NCBI RefSeq assembly: GCF_963675585.1
Contig: NZ_OY776414.1
Location: 4,071,001 to 4,135,000 of the forward strand
Origin: an uncultured Draconibacterium sp.
GTDB taxonomy: Bacteria > Bacteroidota > Bacteroidia > Bacteroidales > Prolixibacteraceae
DNA length: 64,000 nucleotides
Direction: 5' to 3'
Within the stretch, counting starts at the first letter, position 1, and each line of letters begins with the position of its first letter. Made by a program: the position numbers and the translations under genes. Below, piece by piece: positions 44,898-54,679 of this stretch. The notes under the pieces were generated by a model, which saw nothing but the letters and a program-made list of their open reading frames with translations, was not told the DNA's origin and ran no database searches.

Positions 44898-45662
44898 ATG
44901 TTACTAGCAATCGATATCGGAAATACCAACATTGTTTTTGGTGCGTTCGATTCTTCTGTATGTCTTAATAACTGGCGTATACAAACCGACCCCTTAAAAA
45001 CTGCCGACGAGTATGAAGTTTTGTTCCGTTCCTTACTTACTGCCGGTAAAATTTGTCGTACCGATATTGAAAAAATTATTTTAAGTAGTGTTGTTCCGGC
45101 ACTTGTTCATCCTTTTGAAGAAATGCTGACGAATGTATTTGAAGAAGCTACAATTGCCATCGTTTCTCCAAACATTTATAATAAGTTGCCGATAAAAATT
45201 CTGAATCCCACACAAATTGGTACCGACCTCGTGGCCAATGCAGTTTCTGCTTTTCAAAAATTTGGAACAAATACGATGGTTATCGACTTTGGAACCGCAT
45301 TAACTTTTACTACAATTGGCGATAAGGCCCAGATTTTGGGTGTCGCCATTGCTCCCGGACTTCGAACTGCTGTAGGAGCGCTGGCAGGCAAAACTGCCCA
45401 ATTGCCACAGATACACCTTACTCCTCCTCCCTCGGTTTTGGGAGAAAACACGGTGCATGCCATTCAGGCAGGAATTGTTTATGGCTTTACTGGCCTGGTC
45501 GACTCAATTATTGAACGCACGCAATCGGAACTCAACCAAAAACTTACTATTGTAGCTACCGGAGGACTGAGTAGTGTAATTGCACCGCTTACTAAAAACA
45601 TTAAAATTATTGAGCCCATGTTAACACTTGAAGGCCTGGTGCAAATAAATTCATTCTTATAA
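44898..45662 (+). CDS. coaX: Type III pantothenate kinase
   Basis: This 254-residue ASKHA-fold kinase catalyses the first step of coenzyme A synthesis and is insensitive to CoA feedback. It has LLAIDIGNTNIVFGAFD (phosphate-1 loop), LNPTQIGTDLVANAVSAF, VIDFGTALTFTTIG, APGLRTAVGALAGKTAQLP and TGGLSSVIAP. Family length and order of motifs are complete. A -7 promoter box precedes it, and dxs follows 129 bp downstream with its own promoter. Confidence 0.95.
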   Translation: MLLAIDIGNTNIVFGAFDSSVCLNNWRIQTDPLKTADEYEVLFRSLLTAGKICRTDIEKIILSSVVPALVHPFEEMLTNVFEEATIAIVSPNIYNKLPIKILNPTQIGTDLVANAVSAFQKFGTNTMVIDFGTALTFTTIGDKAQILGVAIAPGLRTAVGALAGKTAQLPQIHLTPPPSVLGENTVHAIQAGIVYGFTGLVDSIIERTQSELNQKLTIVATGGLSSVIAPLTKNIKIIEPMLTLEGLVQINSFL

Positions 45663-45766
45663 AATTGAACTATCATTTTAATTTCTCTCAAAAATTCTTT
45701 CTTTTACAGTACACAAAACAAAATGTTTTTCTTTATCGAATGAACAAACAGTAGGTGAGTAAATGT

Positions 45767-45774
45767 TATCTTTG
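45767..45774 (+). promoter_or_regulatory. Promoter -7 box of dxs
   Basis: TATCTTTG is an exact TAnnTTTG match 17 bp before the dxs ATG. No clear -33 box is visible. Confidence 0.5.
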
Positions 45775-45791
45775 CAATTATTTTTAGGCAG

Positions 45792-47698
45792 ATGGTTGAA
45801 GTTAAGGGGAAGCTACTTGAAAAAATAAATAATTCTACAGATTTAAAAAAGCTATCAGAAGATCAGTTAGAAGCGGTTTGTAGCGAATTACGAGATTTTA
45901 TTATCGATGTTCTTTCGACTAATCCTGGTCATTTTGGAGCCAGCCTGGGCGTTGTTGAACTCACAGTAGCTCTTCATTACGTATACAATACTCCCTACGA
46001 TCAACTTATTTGGGATGTAGGGCACCAGGCATACGGACACAAAATTTTAACCGGTAGGCGCGATAACTTTGACACCAATCGAAAATTTAAAGGATTAAGT
46101 GGATTCCCCAAACGCGAAGAAAGTGAGTTTGATGCATTTGGTGTCGGACACTCATCAACTTCTATTTCGGCTGCATTGGGTATGGCCGTTGCATCGAAAC
46201 TGAAAAACGAAAAAGACAGGAAAGTGGTTGCTGTGATTGGCGATGGTGCAATGACCGGAGGAATGGCATTTGAAGCCTTAAACAATGCCGGAGGCGAAAA
46301 CTCCGATCTGCTGGTAATTTTAAACGACAACAATATGGCCATCGACCCGAGTGTCGGCGGACTAAACAAATATTTGTTAAACATTTCAAAATCGAATACT
46401 TACAACCGTTTTAAAAATGACGTGTGGGAAGGACTAGGAAAACTGGATGGCATCGGTAAAAAAACCCGAAGGTTTATTCAAAAAAACCAGCATGCCCTTA
46501 AAAACATGATTTTGAAAGAAAACAATCTGTTTGAAGCTTTTAATTTCAGGTATTTCGGACCGGTTGACGGACACGATGTAGTGTACATGACGAAGGTTTT
46601 AAATGCATTGAAAGAAATTCCCGGCCAAAACTTTTGCATGTTATCACGCAGAAAGGCAAAGGATTTAAACTGGCTGAGTTAAACCAAACAAAATACCATG
46701 CTCCGGGTACGTTCGACAAAGAGACAGGTGAAATTTATTCGTGCGACTGTCCATTAGATAAAGCTCCAAAATTTCAGAATGTTTTTGGCGAAACCTTGGT
46801 TGAACTGGCCGAACAAAACGAAAAAATTGTAGGAATTACACCTGCCATGCCTACCGGCTGTTCGATGAACCTGATGTTAAAACAAATGCCCGACCGTGCT
46901 TTTGATGTGGGAATTGCGGAACAACATGCAGTTACCTTTTCAGCCGGACTTGCAACGCAGGGAATGGTTCCGTTTTGTAACATCTACTCTACTTTTATGC
47001 AGCGTGCTTACGACCAGGTAATTCACGACGTCGCAATTCAAAACCTGCACGTGGTATTTTGCCTCGACAGAGGTGGACTTGTTGGCGAAGATGGCCCAAC
47101 GCATCATGGAGCATTTGACATTGCATACATGCGCCTGATACCGAATATGATTGTTTCGGCTCCAATGGACGAAATTGAGCTTCGCAACCTGATGTACACG
47201 GCACAACTCACTGAAGTTGGCAAACCATTTTCAATTCGTTACCCACGGGGTTGTGGAAGTAAACCAAACTGGAAAGTTCCATTCGAGAAAGTGGAGATTG
47301 GAAAAGGCAGGAAACTTAGTGAAGGTTCCGATGTTGCCATTTTAAGCATTGGTAAAACCGGAGTATTTGCTCAACGAGCCGTTAAAAGCCTTGCAAACAA
47401 AAATATTTCGGCTGCACATTACGATCTTCGTTTTATAAAACCATTAGATACAGAGCTACTTAAAGAAGTATTTGAAAATTTCCCGAATATAATTACGGTT
47501 GAAGACGGAACCATACGAGGCGGATTTGGAAGTTCAGTAGTAGAGTTTATGGCTGAAAACGGATACGCATCAAAAATCAAGATACTGGGAATCCCCGATC
47601 GGTTTATAGAGCATGGCACACCTGAAGACCTATACAAAGAATGCGGTATAGATGCAAAAGGAATTACTAATGCTGTTGAAGAAATGCTGAGTAATTAA
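45792..47698 (+). CDS. dxs: 1-deoxy-D-xylulose-5-phosphate synthase, frameshifted here
   Basis: TPP-dependent first enzyme of the non-mevalonate isoprenoid pathway. The first frame (45792-46682) has [50 protein letters not shown] and the TPP-binding [20 protein letters not shown]. The second frame (from about 46628) continues with [30 protein letters not shown] and [18 protein letters not shown] to the end. Together they give the expected length of about 635 residues. One C appears missing near 46625 (GGCCAAAA where GGCCCAAAA restores [16 protein letters not shown]). Dxs is normally essential, so sequence error is more likely than loss of function. ispD of the same pathway is at 62.1 kb. Confidence 0.92.
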
Positions 47699-47826
47699 TT
47701 CCTGCTTTTTCATTATTCTATTCCTAAAAAACAGGCTCAAATCTCTGCAGCACCAGAAATTAATAGTTTGTATAATATTTTTATCTTTAGGTCGTTTCCA
47801 TCATTGTACGTTAAAAACAATTTGCA

Positions 47827-48986
47827 TTGGACATTTACATTAAAAGACGCCGGGGGAAAATCTTACTTCTTATAGTCGCTGTACTTATTGGCGTTGCATC
47901 CTTACTTTACACCAATTGGCTTACAAAAAAAATGGCGGTAGAAGAACGCAACAAAGTTGAACTTTGGGCAAAAGCCATTGAGCAAATTAGTGGGACAAAC
48001 GACCTTGGTTCGGAATACCTGAATTTTTTGATGGAAGTAACTTCGAAAAACACCACCATTCCGATTATCGTGGTAAATGCTGATGGCACACTTAATTCCG
48101 ATGCCAATATTACCTACAACGAAGCTCGAAAAGAGGAAGTTCTGCAAAAGGAAACTAAAAAAGATGAAAGACCGTGTTGTCCCCATAAAAATTGAACTTT
48201 CAGAAAATGAATATCAACTGCTCTACTACCCGCGAATCAAGTATTCTAAGAAACCTTCGTTTGTATCCGTTGGTGCAGCTATTTGTTATTGTAATATTTA
48301 TAGTAGTAGCCTACTTTGCTTTTAATGCAACCAACCAGGCTGAGCAAAATCAAGTTTGGGTGGGAATGTCAAAAAGAAACAGCACATCAGCTGGGCACCC
48401 CCAATTTCGTCGTTAATGGCGTGGATTGAATTGTTGAAATTAAAGGATGTTGACGAAAACCTGGTGAAAGAACTTGAACAAGACACCAAACGACTGGAAC
48501 GGATTACCGAACGGTTTTCAAAAATTGGCTCGAAACCCGAATTATTACGAGTTAATATTGTTGAAGTATTAAACTCATCGGTTGACTATTTAAAACGGCG
48601 CTCATCCGATAAAGTAATTTTCGAAACTTCGTATGACGAAAAAGCCTATGTAGAAACTCCTTTAAATGCCGCATTGTTTTCGTGGGTTATCGAAAACATC
48701 TGTAAAAATGCCATTGATGCCATGGGAAACAACGGCACAATAACGTTAAAACTAAAAGAAAAAGAAAATCAGGTTTACATTGATATTAGCGATACCGGAA
48801 TAGGAGTGGCAAAAAGTCATTTTAAAACCATTTTCCAACCTGGTTATTCCACTAAAAAAAGAGGGTTGGGGACTGGGTCTTTCGCTGGCAAAACGTATTG
48901 TTGAAATCTATCACAGTGGTAAAATCTTTATAAAATCGTCGGAGCTTGGAAAAGGAACTACTTTCAGAATAGTTCTAAACAAATAA
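47827..48986 (+). pseudogene. Sensor histidine kinase with five single-base insertions
   Basis: The pieces join into one kinase. A TTG start gives MDIYIKRRRGKILLL; an N-terminal helix and periplasmic-like region follow; then ELSENEYQLLYYPRIK; a second helix (YPLVQLFVIVIFIVVAYFAF); MSKETAHQLGTPISSLMAW (H-box with the phospho-acceptor His); ENICKNAIDAMGNNGTI (N-box); DTGIGV (G1); and GWGLGLSLAKRIVE (G2). The frame is restored by removing one C near 48173, one C near 48254, one A in the A5 run near 48371, one C in the C5 run near 48401, and one G near 48861. All the extra bases are in short same-base runs. This is either sequencing error or a true pseudogene. Confidence 0.82.
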
Positions 48987-49136
48987 AGAACCGCTTACAG
49001 TATCTTTCTCTTAATCGGGTTATGGCAGAGCTTTCAGTAGCCTGGCAGGCAATAAACAAAGTTGCTTAATCAGATTAATTATTTGTCTCTATATAAAAAA
49101 ATTAGCCTCTCACTTCATCTGTTAATAAAAAATTTA

Positions 49137-49144
49137 TACTTTTG
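49137..49144 (+). promoter_or_regulatory. Promoter -7 box of the DUF177-rpmF operon
   Basis: TACTTTTG matches TAnnTTTG. A TTG codon inside it (49142) is in frame with the DUF177 gene but cannot be the start if this is the promoter; the GTG at 49163 is preferred. Confidence 0.55.
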
Positions 49145-49162
49145 CATCCACTTTTTCGAATC

Positions 49163-49705
49163 GTGAGCTGGAAAACAAAATATAACATTGAGTTTAAAGG
49201 CCTTAAAGAAGGTCTTCACGAATACGAATTTGAGATTAACAAGAAGTTCTTTGAACATTTTAACGAGGGTCTGGTTGAAAATGGCGAGGTAACGGTAATA
49301 GTTAAACTCGAAAAACGTAGTGCATTTTTAAAATTGCACCTCGGAATTTCGGGATGGCTGGAACTAACCTGCGATCGCTGTCTTGACAATTATCCACAGG
49401 ATATTGAACTCGAAACGGAGCTGTTTGTAAAATATGGCGAAGAAACAGAGTTTGAAGAAGGCGACAATGTAATTTGGGTTTTACCCGAAGAACATTATTT
49501 AAATCTGGCCCAGGTTTTTTACGAATACATTGCATTAAGCATTCCGTTGCGCCATGTTCATCCTAACGAAACAGGAGAAAACAGTTGCAACGAGGAAATG
49601 CTCGACAGATTAGAAAATATTACATACGCTGAAGACGAGGAAGAAACAGAAGAAGAAATTGATCCGCGTTGGGCAGCATTAAAGAGTTTAAAAAATAATA
49701 ATTAA
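49163..49705 (+). CDS. DUF177 (YceD-like) rRNA accumulation protein
   Basis: The protein has 180 residues from the GTG at 49163. It contains FLKLHLGISGWLELTCDRCLDNYPQDIE, with the C-x-x-C pair of YceD proteins, and an acidic C-terminus (EDEEETEEEIDPRWAALKSL, with the conserved DPRWAAL). YceD-family proteins are needed for 23S rRNA accumulation in E. coli and plants and are nearly always beside rpmF, as here, with 11 bp between the genes. Confidence 0.9.
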   Translation: MSWKTKYNIEFKGLKEGLHEYEFEINKKFFEHFNEGLVENGEVTVIVKLEKRSAFLKLHLGISGWLELTCDRCLDNYPQDIELETELFVKYGEETEFEEGDNVIWVLPEEHYLNLAQVFYEYIALSIPLRHVHPNETGENSCNEEMLDRLENITYAEDEEETEEEIDPRWAALKSLKNNN

Positions 49706-49716
49706 AATACATTACA

Positions 49717-49902
49717 ATGGCACATCCGAAGCATAGAATTTCGAAATCGAGAAGAGATAAGAGACGTACGCATTACAAGGCAGTAGCTCCAACTTTAGCT
49801 ACCTGTTCAAATTGCGGAACTACTGTTAAATACCACACCGTTTGTCCGGAATGTGGATATTACAGAGGAAAACAAGTAATTGAAAAAGAAATTGCAGTTT
49901 AA
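49717..49902 (+). CDS. rpmF: 50S ribosomal protein L32
   Basis: This 61-residue protein is MAHPKHRISKSRRDKRRTHY followed by a zinc-ribbon with two C-x-x-C pairs (CSNCGTT and CPECGYY). Length and motifs match the zinc-binding form of L32. It is co-transcribed with DUF177 and followed by a strong terminator. Confidence 0.98.
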   Translation: MAHPKHRISKSRRDKRRTHYKAVAPTLATCSNCGTTVKYHTVCPECGYYRGKQVIEKEIAV

Positions 49903-49942
49903 TTAAAACTGAAATTACCGGTAACTAACCGGCTTGGAATTA

Positions 49943-49983
49943 AAATTCCATCTCTGATTTTATATTGGAGATGGAATTTTTTT
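49943..49983 (+). terminator. Rho-independent terminator after rpmF
   Basis: A 10-bp perfect stem ATTCCATCTC (49945-49954) pairs with 49968-49977 and is followed by a T run. Confidence 0.88.
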
Positions 49984-50191
49984 ATGCCCGAATTGTAAAA
50001 CATTCGGGCTGTATTTCAGACTTTTCGAACATCCTTATTAATTATTCCGCCCCAGCATTACAAATTGTTAACCACTAGGCTACATCTCCATGTATTTCTT
50101 TGACTTTACCTTTTTTTCCCTCTATATTCACCCCGTTTTTACCAAGACAGAAAAACAGAAAGCATATAAATACAAAAGAGCAATTTGAACA

Positions 50192-51190
50192 ATGGCTAAT
50201 ATAAGAGCGGCAATAACAGGAATAGGCGCATATTTACCCGAATACCGATTAACAAACGAAGAGATTAGTACAATGGTTGACACATCCGACGAATGGATAA
50301 TGCAACGCATTGGAATTAAAGAAAGACGTATTTTAAAAGAAGAAGGCAAAGCAACCAGCGATATGGGAGCCTGGGCAGTAGAAAATCTACTCGAAAAAAC
50401 AGGTGCAAAACCCGAAGAAATCGACATGTTGATTTGTGCAACCATCACTCCCGACATGATTTTACCTGCCACGGCAAATATAATTGCCAACAAAGTAGGT
50501 ATCCACAACGCCTGGAGTTTTGATTTAAATGCTGCTTGTTCCGGATTTCTTTTTGCGATGGCTACGGCCACCCAATTTATTGAATCGGGACGCTATAAAA
50601 AAGTAGTAATTGTTGCCGCCGAAAAAATGTCTTCCATTATTAATTACGAAGACCGTTCTACCTGCCCGCTTTTTGGCGATGGTGCAGCGGCTGTTTTGGT
50701 TGAGCCAAACACCGAAGATTTAGGTGTTCAGGATTATATAAACCGTGTTGATGGTCTTGGCCGTCATCACTTACATATTAAAGCAGGTGGTTCGCTAAAA
50801 CCTGCCACCGAAGAAACTGTAAAAAACAAAGAACACTTCTTGTACCAGGAAGGTCAGGCAGTTTTTAAAGCCGCTGTTTCGAGTATGGCCGATGTGGCCG
50901 TTGAAATAATGGATAAAAACAATATTACTTCTGATGACATTGCATGGCTGGTACCTCACCAGGCCAACATGCGTATTATTGAAGCCACTGCAAAGCGAAT
51001 GAAAATCAGCAAAAAACAAGTGATGATTAACATTAAGAAGTATGGAAATACTACTGCAGCAACAATTCCGCTTTGTTTGTGGGACTACGAAAAGCAGTTG
51101 AAAAAGGGCGACAACATTATTCTTGCTGCTTTTGGTGCCGGTTTCACCTGGGGAAGCCTTTATCTAAAATGGGCTTACGATTCGGAATAA
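50192..51190 (+). CDS. fabH: Beta-ketoacyl-ACP synthase III
   Basis: This 332-residue condensing enzyme starts fatty-acid synthesis from acyl-CoA and malonyl-ACP. It has [18 protein letters not shown] at the start, [16 protein letters not shown], the catalytic Cys in [15 protein letters not shown] (about 108-122), His in [19 protein letters not shown] and Asn in [15 protein letters not shown], and ends [15 protein letters not shown]. The catalytic triad is complete. Order DUF177, rpmF, fabH without plsX between is usual in this phylum. The 288-bp gap before it holds the rpmF terminator and nothing else recognised. Confidence 0.96.
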   Translation: MANIRAAITGIGAYLPEYRLTNEEISTMVDTSDEWIMQRIGIKERRILKEEGKATSDMGAWAVENLLEKTGAKPEEIDMLICATITPDMILPATANIIANKVGIHNAWSFDLNAACSGFLFAMATATQFIESGRYKKVVIVAAEKMSSIINYEDRSTCPLFGDGAAAVLVEPNTEDLGVQDYINRVDGLGRHHLHIKAGGSLKPATEETVKNKEHFLYQEGQAVFKAAVSSMADVAVEIMDKNNITSDDIAWLVPHQANMRIIEATAKRMKISKKQVMINIKKYGNTTAATIPLCLWDYEKQLKKGDNIILAAFGAGFTWGSLYLKWAYDSE

Positions 51191-51384
51191 ATATACATCC
51201 TGAAAAATTTCGTACACGTCACTATCAAATGCTAATTCAACTTTCTCCGGTAAAAGACTGAAGAAAGTTGGATTAGTGCTATTTCTTTTGTTCAACTCGC
51301 AAAAAGTTGTAATTTCAAAGCCCTGAAATCAAAGATTAAAAACAACAGGTTGTATTGAAATTTATAAATCGAAAGAATACAGAA

Positions 51385-51786
51385 ATGGCAAAACAGAGCT
51401 ACGGAGAAACCTCAAATGCTTCGATAAACATTATTAGTGAAGGAACTTCGATTAAAGGCGACATTAATGCAAGTGGAGACACCCGCATTGATGGCGAATT
51501 AGTTGGCAACATTACATCGAAAGGAAAACTGGTTGTTGGCCCCAAAGGGAAAATTACCGGCGAAATTCGTTGCAACAATGTTGAAGTTTCCGGACTTATC
51601 AAAGGAAAAGTAAATAGCACCGAACTTTTGATAATGAAAGCTTCATCGAAAATTGAAGGAGATATAATTGCCGGTAAATTATCGGTTGAACCCGGAGCTG
51701 TTTTTACAGGATCATGTGCCATGGGCGGTTCGGGTGCATCGCTTAGCAATGAAAAAGAAAAAACCTTATACAACTCAAAAAGCTAA
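51385..51786 (+). CDS. Bactofilin-family cytoskeletal protein
   Basis: The protein has 133 residues from the ATG at 51385; a TTG ten codons earlier is possible but unlikely. The core SINIISEGTSIKGDINASGDTRIDGELVGNITSKGKLVVG...EIRCNNVEVSGLIKGKV is the beta-helical bactofilin domain, which polymerises into filaments without nucleotides and often tethers cell-wall enzymes. Its last 38 bp overlap the atpZ-like gene in another frame, so the two are likely coupled. Confidence 0.92.
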   Translation: MAKQSYGETSNASINIISEGTSIKGDINASGDTRIDGELVGNITSKGKLVVGPKGKITGEIRCNNVEVSGLIKGKVNSTELLIMKASSKIEGDIIAGKLSVEPGAVFTGSCAMGGSGASLSNEKEKTLYNSKS

Positions 51787-51973
51787 TTCGTTTATCAAGT
51801 ATTCCAGCCTTGGATTTGAAATGATGGCAATTATTGGCGGATTCACTTTCCTGGGGTACAAAATCGATCAGTGGATGAACAACCAGTTTAAAGGATTCAC
51901 TTTTGGACTTATGGTTCTATCGGTTATTATTGCAGTTGTTTACGGAACAAAAAGTCTTTTAAAAAAGAAATAA
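51749..51973 (+). CDS. AtpZ/AtpI-family protein
   Basis: The protein has 74 residues from the ATG at 51749, which overlaps the bactofilin gene. Earlier starts in this frame read through the bactofilin core and are rejected. Two transmembrane helices (YSSLGFEMMAIIGGFTFLGYKI and FGLMVLSVIIAVVYG) flank DQWMNNQF, the hairpin layout of the ATPase_gene1/AtpZ family found at the start of F-type ATP synthase operons. It is thought to help Mg2+ uptake or c-ring assembly. Confidence 0.8.
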   Translation: MKKKKPYTTQKANSFIKYSSLGFEMMAIIGGFTFLGYKIDQWMNNQFKGFTFGLMVLSVIIAVVYGTKSLLKKK

Positions 51974-51982
51974 AAACATTTA

Positions 51983-52045
51983 CGTCATGCTGAGCTCGTT
52001 CCAGCATCTTCATTTAGAGATTCCGAGTCAAGTTCGAAATGACGT
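51983..52045. repeat. REP-like intergenic element in the ATP synthase operon
   Basis: ACGTCATGCTGAGCTCG then CCAGCATCT, and AGATTCCGAGTCAAGTTCGAAATGACGT. The outer ACGTCAT/ATGACGT arms are complementary and an inner stem AGAT..ATCT is possible. It resembles dispersed 'GTCATGCTGA' repeats of the phylum and lies between the atpZ-like and atpI-like genes. Confidence 0.65.
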
Positions 52046-52061
52046 CCAGACATAGTCTTCC

Positions 52062-52439
52062 ATGAAATCATTCATCATAAAACTCACGGTAATCACTCTT
52101 GCCATCGCGTTAATAGGCTGGCTTGTATTTTCATTCCTGTTCCCTCAGTACTATTTGCCGGTATTGCCTTTTTTGTTGATCTTCTTTTATGCAACAACAC
52201 TATTAATACATGCCTACCAACTGGTATTGGCTAAAAAAGACATTGGCAAATTTGCACGAAGCAACATGCTCATTACCTTTTTCAAACTAATATTGTATTC
52301 GGTAGTAACCGTTATTTACATTGCATTCGACAAAGAAAATGCCATCATTTTTGTAGTTTGTTTAATGTTACTCTACCTGGTTTTTACCTTTGTTGAAGTA
52401 AATGAGATAACAAAGATTTCAAGATCGAATAAAGAGTAA
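52062..52439 (+). CDS. Four-helix AtpI-like membrane protein
   Basis: This 125-residue protein has four hydrophobic helices: FIIKLTVITLAIALIGWLVF, YLPVLPFLLIFFYATTLLIH, LITFFKLILYSVVTVIYIAF and AIIFVVCLMLLYLVFTFVEV. Its place between atpZ and atpB fits the AtpI (ATP synthase I) position, but sequence similarity to classic AtpI is weak. It ends with a short charged tail (NEITKISRSNKE). Confidence 0.65.
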   Translation: MKSFIIKLTVITLAIALIGWLVFSFLFPQYYLPVLPFLLIFFYATTLLIHAYQLVLAKKDIGKFARSNMLITFFKLILYSVVTVIYIAFDKENAIIFVVCLMLLYLVFTFVEVNEITKISRSNKE

Positions 52440-52554
52440 AAAATGTACTCCCCCTCATTATTAGCCCACTAAACTCATCAAAAAATAGGTTATTAAACAT
52501 TGTTAATTCTATTTCGAAAATCCCGATTTTTTATCGGTGGTTCAAAAAATCTTC

Positions 52555-52607
52555 TAAATTTGTGAATGTTTGAAACAAGCCTGATTATTTGTTCACAGTT
52601 CGCGAAC
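52555..52607 (+). promoter_or_regulatory. Promoter region of atpB with an operator-like palindrome
   Basis: TAAATTTG (52555-52562) matches the -7 box. Between it and the ATG lies GTTCGCGAAC (52598-52607), a 10-bp perfect palindrome inside a larger TTGTTC/GAACAA pair. It could be a regulator site or a 5' UTR hairpin. The rest of the 237-bp gap holds nothing recognised. Confidence 0.4.
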
Positions 52608-52676
52608 AATTGTTGTGCGAGTTCGTTTGTTTCCAAGTGGACAAACATTTAAACGAAATGATAAACTGAATTAACC

Positions 52677-53813
52677 ATGCTGAAGCTTTCCAAAGGAATC
52701 TTTATATTATTTGCACTTTCACTTTTAAGTTTTGGTGCGTTGTATGCACAACACGGACAAGAAGAAGTGCACACGCAAACAGCAGATAGTCATGCCAGCG
52801 ACTCGCATGCCGAAGAAGAGGCTTTTAATGCCGGAGAATTTGTGATTGACCACGTTTCTGATTCGTACGACTGGCACATTACCTCTTTTGGCGAAACACA
52901 CATAAGCATTCCATTGCCGGTGATTTTGTACAGCAAACATCCCGAATTGCACGAAGGAAAAGCTTTTCACGCTTTTATGTCCTCAAAATTTCATCACGGA
53001 CACAGCGCTTACAAAGGATTTCAGATATCAGAAAGTAAAGACAATAAAGGTAAAATTGTTGAGCTCGATGCACACGGAGAAGAGCTTGGTAAACCCATCG
53101 ATATTTCAATTACAAAAACCATTGCCGGAGTATTTGTATCGGTAATTATTTTGTTTTGGCTGGTATTTAGTATTGCTTCTTCAACTAAAAAAAACCAGGG
53201 CAAAGCTCCAACAGGTGTTCAAAACCTGTTCGAACCTATTATTTTCTTTATTCGCGACGAGGTAGCAAAACCTGCCATTGGAGATAAAAAGTACGAGAAG
53301 TTTATGCCGTTTCTTTTAACGCTATTCTTTTTTATTCTCATTAACAACTTTATGGGACTGATTCCAATTCCTCCATTTGGAGCGAATGTTACAGGAAACA
53401 TTGGAGTTACAATGGTTTTGGCACTTTTTACTTTTGCCATTACTACAATAAACGGAAACAAACATTACTGGAAAGAAATATACAATCCGGATGTACCCTG
53501 GTGGTTAAAATTTCCTATTCCGTTAATGCCAATTGTTGAGCTTTCGGGTGTAATTACCAAACCATTTGTATTAATGGTCCGACTTTTTGCCAACATGATG
53601 GCAGGACACATGATTGTGACTGTGTTTGTGAGTTTGATATTTATTTTCACTAGTATAATGGGAGCCGGAGCAGGATTTGGAATCAGTCCTGTATCTGTTG
53701 CATTCTCTGTATTTATATTGTTACTCGACGTTTTGGTGTCGTTTATACAAGCTTATGTTTTTACGCTCTTGTCGGCGCTCTATTTTGGAATGGCGACATC
53801 GGAGCATCACTGA
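52677..53813 (+). CDS. atpB: ATP synthase F0 subunit a
   Basis: This 378-residue membrane subunit forms the proton half-channels against the c-ring. It has a signal-like first helix, a His-rich extension (HAEEEAFNAG, about 35-120) typical of this phylum, and then five or more helices. PTLLIN-type FILINNFMGLIPIPPFG and GVITKPFVLMVRLFANMMAGHMI contain the essential Arg (in VRLFAN). It is the first F0 gene of the block atpB-E-F-H-A-G. Confidence 0.95.
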   Translation: MLKLSKGIFILFALSLLSFGALYAQHGQEEVHTQTADSHASDSHAEEEAFNAGEFVIDHVSDSYDWHITSFGETHISIPLPVILYSKHPELHEGKAFHAFMSSKFHHGHSAYKGFQISESKDNKGKIVELDAHGEELGKPIDISITKTIAGVFVSVIILFWLVFSIASSTKKNQGKAPTGVQNLFEPIIFFIRDEVAKPAIGDKKYEKFMPFLLTLFFFILINNFMGLIPIPPFGANVTGNIGVTMVLALFTFAITTINGNKHYWKEIYNPDVPWWLKFPIPLMPIVELSGVITKPFVLMVRLFANMMAGHMIVTVFVSLIFIFTSIMGAGAGFGISPVSVAFSVFILLLDVLVSFIQAYVFTLLSALYFGMATSEHH

Positions 53814-53832
53814 TATTGAGATTTATTATTAA

Positions 53833-54111
<279 letters not shown>

Positions 54112-54180
54112 CAAAAAACATTTTGGCAACCATCCCGGGGATTGCCCGGGATGCAGTTGCCTTCACAAAAAATTTGAATT

Positions 54181-54675
54181 ATGGGTTTAGTAATGCCGAA
54201 TCCGGGAACGATATTCTGGATGCTAATAATTTTCGGAATCGTACTTTTTGTTTTAAAGAAGTTCGCCTGGAAACCGATATTAAATGCGTTAAAAGAACGT
54301 GAAGAATCGATTGCCAATGCACTAAATTCTGCCGAAGAAGCAAAAAAGGAAGTTGCCGGATTAAAAGCCGACAATGAAAAAATTATTATCGAAGCCAGAA
54401 AAGAAAAAGATGTAATTCTAAAAGAGGCAAAAGTACTGCAGGCAAAAATTGTTACCGAGGCAAAAGAAAAAGCTACACAAGAGGCTCAAAAAGCCATAGA
54501 ACAGGCACGCCAACAAATCGAAGCCGAAAAAACGGCTGCCATCAACGAAATTAAAAAGCAGGTTGCTGAATTGTCAATTGTAATTGCTGAAAAAGTAATT
54601 AAAAAAGAACTCAGCAACAAAGACGAGCAAAAGAAAATGGTTGACGGATTAGTTGACGACATCAAGTTGAATTAA
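54181..54675 (+). CDS. atpF: ATP synthase F0 subunit b
   Basis: This 164-residue peripheral-stalk subunit has one N-terminal helix ([20 protein letters not shown]) and a long charged coiled coil ([19 protein letters not shown] onwards), ending in the delta-binding tail DIKLN. It is followed 4 bp later by atpH. Confidence 0.95.
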   Translation: MGLVMPNPGTIFWMLIIFGIVLFVLKKFAWKPILNALKEREESIANALNSAEEAKKEVAGLKADNEKIIIEARKEKDVILKEAKVLQAKIVTEAKEKATQEAQKAIEQARQQIEAEKTAAINEIKKQVAELSIVIAEKVIKKELSNKDEQKKMVDGLVDDIKLN

Positions 54676-54679
54676 CAGT

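Noticed and set aside
46600-46690. Programmed frameshift in dxs
   Set aside because: There is no slippery heptamer with stimulatory structure visible; a single missing C explains the break, and the next gene shows the same kind of indels.
49717-51190. Missing plsX between rpmF and fabH as an anomaly
   Set aside because: The order DUF177, rpmF, fabH without plsX is common in this phylum, so it is not notable.
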